Below, piece after piece: positions 22,864 to 33,900 of a stretch of 64,000 nt of DNA (positions are counted from its first letter, which is position 1; each line of letters opens with the position of its first letter). Source of the stretch: Macrolepiota albuminosa. Lineage: Eukaryota; Basidiomycota; Agaricomycetes; Agaricales; Agaricaceae. Below the pieces are notes generated by a model, which saw nothing but the letters and a program-made list of their open reading frames with translations, searched no databases and was not told the origin of the DNA. The position numbers were made by a program, and so were the translations under genes. Location of the stretch: contig JAMWFC010000088.1 in the NCBI GenBank assembly GCA_027475525.1, positions 1,209,534-1,273,533 of the forward strand, in the 5' to 3' direction.

Positions 22864-25800
22864 CTACTGCCGTCTGTGAGTCCTGCGCCCGGGAAGGTCG
22901 TCTCCCGGGTGCCGTTGCTGGAAGTTCCGGAGTTTGTCGAGGGCGCCCTCGAGGTTTCGACGCGGTTCCCAGGTGTCGTCTTCCGGGCCATATCCTTTCC
23001 ACCGTACGAGGAAGTGGGGTCGTCCACAAATGTTCCGGGAGTCGAGGATGTCTTCAACTTCGTAGTGGTACTCGTCCTCGACTTCGACCGGGGGAGGGGG
23101 CTCGGGGCGTCGTTTGGGGAAAGGATCCGGGGGGTGTCGCTCCAGGAGGCGGACGTGGAATACCGGGTGCAGACCTTTTAGTCCCGGGGGAAGCTCGATC
23201 TTATAGGCGTGGGATGAGACCTTCTTCAGTATTTTGAACGGGCCGAGGCGCTTGTGATTGAGTTTTGGAGAGGGCTGGCGGGTGCGGAGGTGTTGTCGAT
23301 CTAACCATACCTTTGCCCTGGGGGTCCAGTCGGGGGTGTCTTTCCGTTTCCGGTCGGTGTGTTTCATGTAGGCCTGGTTTGCGGTGTCGATCTCTTTCCG
23401 GAGAAACTCGTGAAGGGATTGGAGATCCCGGGCGACCTCATGGGCGGCGTGCGACGGGATGTCCCAGAGCGAGAGTGTCAGTCAAGGGTGGTATCCCTTG
23501 TTGGCAAAGAAGGGGGATACCCCGGTGGCAGAGTGCGGTGTGTTGTTGTAGGTGAACTCGGCCAGGGGGAGCTCGGCGCGCCAGTCGTCCTGCAAGTAGT
23601 TGACGTACAGTTGGAGGTACTGCTCGAGGGACTGGTTGACCCTTTCGGTTTGGCCGTCGGTTTTGGGGTGGTAGGCGGTAGAGAGGTTAGTCTTTACTTC
23701 AAGTGCCTTACACAGGGAAGTCCAAAACTTGGATACGAAAAGTGAGCCACGGTCGGAGACAATGTTGTCCGGGAGTCCGTGTTTGGCAAAGACGTGCTCG
23801 AGGAACAGCCGGGCGAAGTCCGGAGCGGTGTCCGTGGTGTGGCAGGGTAGGAAGATGCCCTGTTTGGTTAGCCTGCACACAACGACGAGAATGGCATCGA
23901 ACCCTTCAGATTCCGGGAGTTCGACAATGTGGTTCAGGGATATGGAGGACCAGGGGCGTCGTCCGACTGGCAGGGGTTTCAGGAGTCCGTATGGTTGATG
24001 TCGGGGGACCTTGGCCCAGAGGCAGGGTTTACATGATCGAATGTAGCGGGTCACGTCTTTCTTCAACCCTGGCCAAAAGTAAGTCCAGGAGATCAGCTGG
24101 AGAGTCTTACGTATTCCAGAGTGTCTCCGGAGCTTGTGATCGTGGTGTTGACGGAGGACATTGTAGCGGAGTCGGGCGTGATCTGGGACGTAGATGCGGC
24201 CGTCCCGGAGGAGGAGTTTTTCGTCGGGGGACAAGAAGAAGGCGGGGTCCCGGTCGGTTCCGTCGGGAGGGCTGCGGGGGTCATGGTCGATGAAGTACTT
24301 GTCTCGGGGGGCGCAGCAGATCTGGCTCAGGGTCCCTTTGTTGTTTAAGATCAGTACGGCATTCAAATGTTTGGGAGGGATCACCACGCGATGATTGAAC
24401 GCATTGCGTTCCGCCTCGAACGACTTCTTGGGATAAGCGTCCGGGCGACGGGTGAGGGCATCGGGTTTAGCTCCGAGTCGTCCCGGGCGGTACTGGATCG
24501 TGAAGTCGTATTCTGAGAGGACCTCGGACCATCGGGCCTGCCATCGACTAAGCTGCTTGGTCGTGGTGAAGTATTGCAGGTTGTTGTGATCCGAGTAGAC
24601 CTGAATTCGGTGCCGGGCTCCCTCGAGGTAGGCTTGCCATTGTTTGAAGGCTTCGACGATGGCGAGGAGCTCCTTGTCGTAGATGTCGTAGTTGAGCTCG
24701 GCGTCAATCATGGACTGGGTGTAGAAGGCAACTGGCCAGGGCTCTCCTCCATCAGGTTCCATTTGCGAGAGGATCCCAGCGATGGCGTAGTCGGAGGCGT
24801 CACATTCCAGGATAATCGGGAGGGTCGGGTCGTAGTGCCGGAGTACGGGGGTGGTCGTGAAAGCCTCCTTGAGCAGGTTAAAGACACTCTGGCACTTACT
24901 GTCCCAGTTCCAGGCGACGTCCTTGCACGTGAGCCGGTTGAGGGGTTTCGTGATACCGGAGTAGTTATCTATGAACCTCCGGTAGAAGTTAGCAAAACCC
25001 AAGAAAAATTGTACTTCCTTGACGTTCCGGGGCTGCGGCCAGTTGACGATGGCCTCGACCTTGTGGGGGTCCATGCGAACGCCGTTCGGGGATACGATGA
25101 CGCCAAGATACTCAACCTCTTCCGTATGGAATGAACACTTCTCAGGCTTGGCGTGGAGGTTGTGCTCCTGGAGGCGTTCGAGGACTTGCCGGACATGCTT
25201 CTGGTGATCCTCTGGTGAGTCGGAATAAATGAGGATGTTGTCCAGATAGACAATCACGAAGACGTCGCTCATGTCATGGAAGATGTCGTTCATGAAGTAT
25301 TGGAACGTGGCAGGGGAGTTAGTCATTCCGAAAGGCATCACAAGGTACTCAAACAGACCATACCGCGTGCGGAACGCGGTTTTCCACTCGTGTCCCGGGG
25401 CGATGCGGACGTTGTTGTAACCGGAGCGGAGGTCGATCTTCGTATAAACCTTGGCACTGCGGAGTCGATCGACCAGATTGCCAATGAGCAGGAGCGGGTA
25501 GCGGTTCTTCTTGGTGATCTTATTGAGTCCCCGGTAGTCGACGCAGAGTCGGAGCGAGCCGTCCTTCTTCTTGGCAAATAGAACTGGGGCTCTGGCGGTG
25601 GAGGCGGAGGGTCGGATGAATTCCTTACCGAGCATTTCGTCGAGGTAGTCCTTGAGAGCCTGGAGTTTGACCTCCGACATGTTGTATACCTTGCCGAAAG
25701 GGGGGGTGGCTCCTTCCTCGAGGTCAATGGTGTGATCATAGGGGCGGTGAGGGGGGATCTCCTTGGCGTCTCCTTCAGAGAATACGTCAGCGAACTCGTG

Positions 25801-27332
25801 ATACTCCGGGGGAACTACTTCTCAGAGGATTTGCTCCTCAGTTTTCTTTTCCGGGGAAATAGCGTCCCCTCGTAGGTGTTCTTCCGGGAGAGAGGGCGAG
25901 GTGTGTAGCTGAAACGTGGGAGTCCCATCCCTCATGAGGCGGGCGAAGGAGGCGGCCCCAATGATCCTAATGTCGAGGGCGCTCAAGTCAGTCAGGGTCA
26001 CGGAAGCATCAGCCGGAGCAGGTGTGACGCGTGCCTGAGACTGGCAGGGGTAGTTCGGCCCTTTGTACTTGTTCCGAGGAATGTTTGGGGGTCGATCAAA
26101 GGCCTTGCGGTCTCGGACGGGCGTGGGTGGTGCATGCGTGGGGGGCGTGGCAGCCGTCCTGGAGGTGTTGGGTGTTGGGTTGTCTCCTAGGGCCCGAAGG
26201 TGCACGGCGGTCGAGGAGTGGTCTTTGGGCCCCGGGAAGGTTATGGTGAGCGTCCTCTAATCGATGTTGGGGTTTGTGTCACGCAGCCAGGGTAGTCCCA
26301 GCACCATCGGGGTCGATTCGTGAAGTCACGTGACCAGGAAGTCGACGGTGAACTTGTAGTCGTTGTCCAGGGTCACGCATCCCAAGTGAGACCTCTAGAT
26401 GGGGCCGGAGGAGGAGGGGGTGCCGTCGAGGCGTTGCAGGCAGAGGGGCTGGTCGAGGGAGTCGTGGGGGAGGTCGAGAGCGTCGCTGATGAAAACTCCG
26501 GTGGCTCCGCTGTCAATGAGGGCCGATACTAGTCCTGGGGTGCCGTCCAGCCTGGCATTGATGACGAAGGATCGGGACGAGCGGGACTGGAGTCCGGGGG
26601 GTGGTGGGGTCCTGGGGTGCCGTCCAGCCTGGCATTGATGACGAAGGATCGGGACGAGCGGGACTGGAGTCCGGGGGGTGGTGGGGGCCCGTCCTTTGGG
26701 GTAGGGTTCGGAGAGTGGAGGATGTTGAAGGGGAGTTGCTGGTCGTCGGGCGTCGGGTCCCGAGTCAGGCGAAGGGTGAGATGTTGCCAATCGATGCGGG
26801 GATTGGTGTCTTGGAGCCATGGGAGCCCTAGGACCAGAGGTGTGGAAGGGTGGAGTTTGATTATCAACATTCGGAGGGTGTGAGTCTGTCTGTTGGCAAA
26901 AGTAACGGGCATACGCACAAAGTGCGTGATGTCCCCCACCGTAGAGGTGTCTCCGTTGAAGAGGCAGAGCCGTACTGGGACCGGGAGTCGCTGAGCGGGT
27001 TCCGGGGCGAAGATAGACCATGCTTCGTCGATGAAGTTGTCGGTGGCGCCACTGTTGACGAGGGTGTTGAGGGGGGTTCCGGAGGGGGTGAGGTGGGTTT
27101 TGAGGAGGAGGGAGTGCGAGGAGTAGGAGGGTAGGTAGGCCGTGAGGGTGTCCTGTATGAGTGTCATGGAGCGAAGATGTGAGACCGGGGCAGAGAAGAC
27201 GTCGGGGTCGATTCCGCGATTTAGGGTGTCTTCCGGGTCTAAATCGCCAGGTCGTTTTCCGAATACTCGTAGGTGGCGTCCTCCTCTTTGAAGGTCCAGG
27301 TGGCACGTCCCATGACCTGCCGTTTGGGGCAC
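22864..27332 (-). pseudogene. D1 pol: two protease-like domains, RT, RNase H, integrase, chromodomain
   Basis: One frame running from within the end of gag. Order: protease-like 1 ([28 protein letters not shown]), protease-like 2 ([27 protein letters not shown]), reverse transcriptase ([37 protein letters not shown]), RNase H (ECDASDYAIAG, YDKELLAIV), integrase zinc domain (HHDHKLRRHSG, CKPC), core ([20 protein letters not shown]) and C-terminal chromodomain ([29 protein letters not shown]). Three catalytic Asp residues are Asn: protease 1 (NSGAT), RT (YLDN for YLDD) and the integrase core (SLNHIVEL; D2 has SLDH). Stops lie at 26395, 26326, 26257, 25822 and 23482, and a 77-bp duplication at 26532. 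Inactive, but recent enough to read end to end. Confidence 0.88.
26532..26686. repeat. 77-bp-period duplication in D1 pol
   Basis: Offset-77 exact repeat between the two protease-like domains, absent in D2. It shifts the pol frame. Confidence 0.9.
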
Positions 27333-30017
27333 TCGGAGATGAAATGGTCTTTCTCACCACAGAGTATGCAGACACCCTCCCTTCTCTGTTGTTCCTGCAC
27401 ATCCGTCAGGACTTCGATCCAGGGTCGTCCCTTCTTTTGAAGCCGGTTGGCCCGGAGGGCCTCCTCGTCCTGTTCGTCGTCAAAGTCGAAGTCTTCGGGG
27501 TCTTCCGGGGGTTCCTCGGGGCTTGGCGCGTTGTCCGGGTCATGGGCAGCCACAGCAGCGTTGAGTTGGGCCTGGGGGCGGACGCTGCTGCCGGGGTTAG
27601 CATTGGGTGGGCCGCGACTCACCGGGGGCCGGCTGCCAGGGAACGCGGGGGGACTGGGGTTCCGACTTTGAGGGTTGGGGGTTTCGCCGGAGGGCCAAGG
27701 GGGTCCTCCCCTAGGGTTCCAGGGGGGTTGGGAGTTTGAGTACTCGCTGCGTTCTTCCCAGTAGCGCTGGTCGATCTGCATGATGAGGGCCCTGTATCCG
27801 TCGTAGGAGGGTTGTTTCGGGGCAAGTCGGAGAATGTCCTTGATACGTTGTGGCAGGGCGCGGCAGAGGGCGTACCGGAGGGCGCTGTAGTTCCAACCTG
27901 TCTTGTAAGCTTCCTTTTCAAAACGTACGATGAAGGTAGTGAATCGTTCTTCAGAGCGCATCCGGAGGTTGAAGAGGTTGTCCTCAGCCTCGGCCACGGT
28001 GTCGTAGATCCCGAACTTCCCGGAGAACTCGTCGACAAAGGCTTGCCAGTGGGCGAGTGCCGGGTTGTTGGGGTCGAACTGGATGAGGGCCATGTAGTGG
28101 TCGAAGGCGATCCCCTGGAGGTACGAGGCGGCAAAGGCCACCCAGGAGCTGTCAACCTAAAACGTGAGCGGCTTCGCCTGAAACGTGTTAAGACATTGGG
28201 TGAGGAATGTACGCCATTTTCAGGGGTCCCGGCCCGTGAATGCATCGGGTTTCTGAATGTCCAGACGTCCTTCGCGGGCGAGGGCATCGCGAGTGTCGTC
28301 CAGTCCGGCAGTGTTGCGGGGGGGAGGGCCGGCATTGTAGTAGTAGTAGTAATGATTACCCCCCCCTCCTTGTGGAGGAAAAGCACCGAGGACGGGACCC
28401 CACCCGCCTGGAGGGCCTCCTCCGGGCGGCTCACCGGGGGGTCCATGCCCGGGGGGTTCGTTCCTGCCGGGAGGAGGCCCGGGTCTCCACGCAGGGGGTG
28501 GCGGAGGTGGGGGACCTGAGGGTCGTCCTCGGGGTTCGGCTGGGGGTGGCAGAGGCGGTCAAGAAGGGTTCGGTGGTGCCGGGTCGGGTGGAGGGGGGCC
28601 GGGTGCTGGGTCGGATGCCGGGTTGCGCGGAGGACGTTCAGCCCAGGAGGGTCGTGCTTGCATCGGAGGTCGCAGGGGGTTCCTTAGGTCGAAGTGGGGT
28701 GGCGGATCACGACGGAAGCTGGGTTCCAGAGGGACCGGGGCTGATGTAGGGGGCGGTACCGGGATGGGCGCGGGCGCGGGACGTGGTTTGTTGTTGCCAC
28801 GTGTGAGCTCGTCAATGTAGCACAGCGTGTCGTCCGTGCTAGAGGTGTCCGCGCGGGGTCTACCGGGGTTCGCCGGGGCCGGGAGTCGGGCGTTGTCTAT
28901 TTGTGGGAGCGGTTCCAGGGGTCTCTGGGGCTGTTCCCAGGTCTTGAAGGTACTAGGAACGGAGTTAGCCCTGCGGCGAGTTGACAAGCCTACCGTGCGG
29001 GCAGCGGGTTGATCGAAGAGGCCTCCAGTCGGGTTGAGGGACCGCAATATGGCTGAGGCATGTTGTCGCTCTTCCCATTGTCGTTGTTCCGGAGTGGGAT
29101 CCGCGGGGGCTGTCGGGCTGCCGGGGCCGGCTCCCGGGGTTCCTGTCGAATGTGGATTGAGCAACCTGGGTCCGTGGGATCGTTGAGGGGTCAGGGGGAG
29201 GGGGATGCGTGGACTTCATTGAGCAGCTGCTGCAATTCTTCTTGGAGGATCGTATTGCGCCTATACTTTACCATAGTTTGCTTCAGGAGTTCTCCTCACG
29301 TGAGGCGGTCCCCGAATTTGACCAAGCAATGAGCCCATTCCTCCGGAGTGCCTTTGAAGTTGTCATGCCCGAATTCCGTAAGCAGCGCCCTTGTCCGTTG
29401 AGCGAAGTCCTCCAGCGTAATCCTGAGTGAGCAGAGTACTTCGTCCCGTTGCCGTTCATACTCCTCAAGGCGTCGTCGTCCCATTGGTGAGAGAGGGGTT
29501 CGAGCGGGTGGAGCGGCGGCCGGGTAGTGACGAGGGGGGTAGTTGAGGTAGGGGGGTCCTCGGGGTTCTCGGGGTTGGGGAACGGGGCGCTGATAGCCGT
29601 AGTAGGGGGTGGGTGCAAAGGGGCCCTCACTGGGGAGAATCGGGCGAGGTCCACTGGGTACTGGTGGGGTCTCCGGCAGGCCCCCGGGGATGCTCCGGTA
29701 TGAGGGGACCTCCACGGGTCGTGCCATGGCTAAGTTGGGCGGAGGGGCCCAGCTGGCTGAGGGCCCCAGATCATAGAGGGATGGGTCGGGGGCCCAGTGG
29801 CGGTGGAGGTACGGAGGTTAGGGGCCCAGCTGGCTGAGGGCCCCAGATCATAGAGGGATGGGTCGGGGGCCCAGTGGCGGTGGAGGTACGGAGGTTTGTA
29901 CGGAAGGGGTGGATAGACAGGGCGGGGGGTCTGTGCGGAGTAATGATCGGGTACCGGACGTCCGTAGAGGTTGGTCTGGTAGCCCGTGGGGTAGTAGGTG
30001 TGAGTATACGTAGCCAT
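27239..30017 (-). pseudogene. D1 gag polyprotein
   Basis: Starts MATYTHTYYPTGYQ at 30017. Order: Pro/Tyr-rich N-terminus; a helical block (RRRLEEYERQRDEVLCSLRI, EEWAHCLVKFGDRLT); long Pro-rich linkers with a five-tyrosine run (NHYYYYYNAGPPP, a TAG-repeat microsatellite on the plus strand at about 28337-28352); capsid (SYLQGIAFDHYMALIQFDPN, QAFVDEFSGKFG, FIVRFEKEAYKTGWNYSALR); an acidic linker; and a zinc knuckle CILCGEKDHFISEC (CX2CX4HX4C). It ends YEYSENDLAI at 27239. Pol overlaps its end by about 94 nt in the -1 frame, suggesting frameshift expression. Stops and the duplications at 29743 and 30001 break this copy. Confidence 0.78.
29743..29896. repeat. 77-bp perfect tandem duplication in D1 gag
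   Basis: 29743-29819 equals 29820-29896. It repeats the codons around PSLYDLGPSASWAP; D2 has one copy. Confidence 0.93.
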
Positions 30018-30244
30018 CAAGAACGGTGTAAGGAGGGAGTCTTGATATTATGTCAGGTTCCACTGAGTCGGGGGCTTTGAGTATACGTAGCCATCAAGAA
30101 CGGTGTAAGGAGGGAGTCTTGATATTATGTCAGGTTCCACTGAGTCGGGGGCTTTCTGGGAAAGCAACCATCAAGAACGGTGTAAGGAGGGAGTCTTGAT
30201 ATTATGTCAGGTTCCACTGAGTCGGGGGCTTTCTGGGAAAGCAA
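30001..30244. repeat. Triplicated segment with 77-bp period at the D1 5' LTR junction
   Basis: 30001-30077 recurs at 30078, and 30091-30167 recurs at 30168, both at offset 77. The gag start, primer-binding site and LTR edge are therefore each repeated. The last copy (LTR edge at 30205) is taken as the real junction. Confidence 0.9.
30192..30204 (-). promoter_or_regulatory. Self-priming primer-binding site of D1
   Basis: Directly next to the 5' LTR, element sense TAATATCAAGACT. It is the perfect 13-nt complement of the LTR segment at 30554-30566 (element sense AGTCTTGATATTA). No TGG-type tRNA site is present. The same holds in D2 (56517-56529). Confidence 0.75.
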
Positions 30245-30932
30245 TCGCCCTTACAATGCAGACTTGACCCACGGATACTCGGGTGTCTGGAACTCTGGGG
30301 CTAGGACTCCGGGATTCAAGACGTGGACAGGGGAGTCCCAGGAGAGGGGACTTGGTCTGGGGGTTTTGGGGGGTAGGTAGCTGGGGAGTTCGGGTGGGGG
30401 TCGAGTCGGGAACCGGAGGTTCTAAGACAAGACCAAGTTAGTAAATTAGAGTTGCGAAGTGTGTACCAATCTTAGAGCAAGCGAGTATTCAAGCGTGCCA
30501 GTCAATGCGTACCAGTCAAGTAGAGGGCAAGCAACAATCCAAGTAATGCAATGTAATATCAAGACTGGCGAATACAACAGGGAACTACGCTATAAGTACT
30601 ACAGGACCGGGTCTCGGGATTCCAGGGTGTCTGGGGTGGGTTCCGGGAGTCATTGAGTAGCGGGTAGGGACTGTATACCTGGATCGCGTGTGTGGAGCGC
30701 GCAATCAATTGGTGTGGAGGGGGTTGTGATGCGTGATGCGTGATGGCCGGGAGCGAGTTGCGTGATCCAATCGTTGATCAGGGCTGGTGGCAGCTGATGG
30801 CAGTCCTTGATGCGCATGATGGCGGTGTCGGCGGTCGTGATGGCGGGGCGTGTCCTGTGGGGTCAGAGGGAGGGTCCTGGATGGTGTTCTGGGGGTGTCC
30901 CAGGGTGGGCCCGGAGGGGAGGGGTCGTGACA
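30205..30932 (-). repeat. 5' LTR of element D1
   Basis: 728 bp, plus-strand reading TGTCAGGTTCC to GTCGTGACA. The right flank gtggt (30933-30937) matches the left flank of the 3' LTR at 19808. It contains a TATA-like sequence (plus-strand ctataa, 30590-30595) 29 nt upstream, in element sense, of the putative transcript start at 30566. Confidence 0.9.
30554..30595 (-). promoter_or_regulatory. Putative core promoter and transcript start of D1
   Basis: In element sense TTATAG (30595-30590) lies 29 nt before AGTCTTGATATTAC (from 30566). If transcription starts there, the RNA 5' end can pair with the primer-binding site next to the LTR. The spacing is identical in D2 (56946 and 56917). Confidence 0.6.
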
Positions 30933-33900
30933 GTGGTATGCAGAACTCCTGCAGCAAATCACAACTGGAGTGGGCACTGGACAGAGAACATCCTAAGCCA
31001 AGGCCAGAATTCAAGCTGACCAACCCACCTGGTCAGACGGGGACCTGTTTTGCATGCAGCCAGCTAGGCCACTATGCCACCAATTGCCCTGCAAAGACAG
31101 GAGCTCCGAGAAAGGGGTATACACCCTGTGCCCATCTTCGAGCTGCACATACTGCAGCCACAAGTGGGAGTGATGGAGACATCTCCACCAAGTCTGAGGC
31201 TGAGCACCCCACAAATGACCAAAAGCCTCCAGAGGAGGCATCGGGCACTGAGCCTGAGAGTGTGGTCGTGGAGGGGGAGGAGTATGTCACAGTCAACGTA
31301 TATGATGACGTCTACCACAACAAGTACTACAGTCATGACAGCAACTCTGAGTGCCTAGTGGCAATGACGGATTGGCCGTCCTCAAATGATCATGACAAAA
31401 ATAACGTTGTTCAGATAAAGAAGGTGACTCTTTGTCAAGCAGAGGGCACTTTGCAGTGCCCTACATTGAAACAGGCAGACAAGAAGTGTCTGGTCTCATA
31501 TGTGGATGTAAATGGCCACAAAGCCTGGACTTTATGGGACTCCAGGAGTATTACTTTGGGTATAATGCCCCAGTTTGCCCACATGTACAGAATTTCCATA
31601 CAGGAGTTAGATATGCGGTTGGCATTGCAGCTGGGCACCGTAGGAAGCCATGCTATGGTGCAGTATGGGACGAATGTAACTGTCCAGACACCGAGCTCAC
31701 ATAGCCAGGAATACATGGATATAGTGAACTTTGATCGCTATGATATAATACTGGGAACACCATTCATGTGGCATAACAAAGTCATGCTAGACTTTGAGCA
31801 CTGTCAGGTGCTAGTGAATGGGAAAGTGATCCCGGCTAAATGGGCTACAGCAGACGACACTGATAATTGTCTGTGACATTACCACACTATGGAGAAGCGC
31901 AAGAATTCTCCATGACTTGGCTGGTGCAAAGTGCTGGCGGTAGAGGATGTGGATGAGGAAGTACAGGCTATGCCTGGGCTGAGCTCAGACCACAACGTGG
32001 TGATGATGAGCGAGGAGGAATATCAAGCCTCCAAGATGAGAGATGAGCAAATACTCACTCCTGATGTTTGAGGCACGAAGCTTCCAGATAGACAACAGCA
32101 AAAGGCAAAAAAGCCTGAGGACTCAGTGGATGTATGCCCACCTATGTCCTCCCAAGTCAAGTTAGATGACTTGAGAGACAGCAACCAAGAGGTGGAAGCC
32201 TCATATTGTGAAGACATACAGTCCTTATGGGAGCGACCAGCTCCCTTTCCTGAGTACAACTGGGCATACAATCCTTGAATGCTGCAGGAGTGGAACAAAC
32301 TGGTGGCAGCCACATGTGCATGAAATGCGCACCAGCAACAGACAACCATCACACCAGCATATCACCAGCCAGCTTTGAACGAAGTGTCCATAGTGTATTC
32401 ACTCATATGCAAAGAAACAAGCCTTGTGGCCCGTAAGGCAGTAGTAGTGGATCTTCCGCTGAGACTGCATATACCCAATGACAGTGTTACTTGGGTGCTT
32501 GCAATTTGCGAGCAATATGCACTGCAGCCTCAGCCACCATCAGAAACGGTGGAGGTACTTCCCCTGGTGCATCTGAAGGGGAAACAGAAGGCGACAAGCC
32601 TTCGTGAGGAAGACAGCAATGGCAAGAAGAATTTGCCGATATGGTCAATGGGACCAAGGAGGAGCTCCCACCATGGCAGGAAGTGAACCATGAGATTAAT
32701 CTCATAGACGAGAGCAAGCAATACAAGTATCACTTGCTGCACTGTCTACACGCACTCCAGTTACGTGATAAAACTAATTGCTATTTGAATGCTCAGTGGT
32801 GGTCACCATGCACCACTGCTCAGGCTGCACCATTATTATGCATCCTGAAGAAGGACAGAACCCTTCAAACAGCTCTTGATGCATGTCAGCACAATGATAA
32901 TACCATAAAGGATGTAACTCCTTTACCAGATGAGGAGGTGATCTGGGAAGACGTGGCTTGAGCAAAGTATTGCTCAAAGATTGACCTTACTGACACCTAT
33001 GAGCAGGTGCGCATTTGCACCAAAGACGTACCCAAGACCATGTTTGCCTCGATCATGGGCACGTTTACGAGCAATATAATGCAGATTGGGGACTGTAATG
33101 CCCCCGCAATCTTTCAGAGGCTAATGACCTCTATATTTCAAGACATAATAGGACACTTTATGCATGTCTACTTAGATGATATATTCATCTATTCAGATTC
33201 CATGGAAGAGCATGAGCAGCACCTCAGAGTTGTATTCAAATGACTATGCAAGTACAAGTTGTACTTGAAATGGAAAAAGTGTGAGCTTTATGCTCAAAGT
33301 ATAGACTGCCTAGGGCATGTCATCAATGAACGGGGCATCCACTCTGATCAGGACAAGCTTGACCACATTTGGGAGTGGCGCACACCACAAAACTACAATG
33401 ACATCCAACGATTTGTTGGCCTTGTCAACTACATATTGAGCTTCTTGCCCAATGTCACTGCCTATACTGGGCCACTTATGGCCATGACACAGAACGGGTC
33501 ACCATTCAACTGGAGGCCGCTGCACCAGCAGTGCTTCAAAATGGTCAAAAAGATCTGTACAAAGACTCCAGTTATTTGACCAATTGACCCTAGACGGGAC
33601 GAGCCTATTTGGCTCATTTGTGATGCATCTAAGACAGGCATAAGAGCCATGTATGGCCAGGGTAGTAGCTGGCAGACTTGCTGGCCAGCTGGGGTCATGT
33701 TGAAGAAGTTCACGACCACCCAGCAAAACTATGCTGTGCACAAGCTAGAGATCCTAGCTATCCTCAAGGCCCTCCTCAAGTGGGAGGATAAGCTGATGGG
33801 ATATCCCATCCATATTATAACCAATCACAAGGCGCTTGAGTTCTTCAAAACTCAGGTGAACTTGTTGCCACATCAGCAATGGTGGATTGACTACATGTCA

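Noticed and set aside
29743..30244. Repeated segments as a CRISPR-like or minisatellite array
   Set aside because: Only two or three copies with no unique spacers, and the 77-bp period matches the artefact seen elsewhere.
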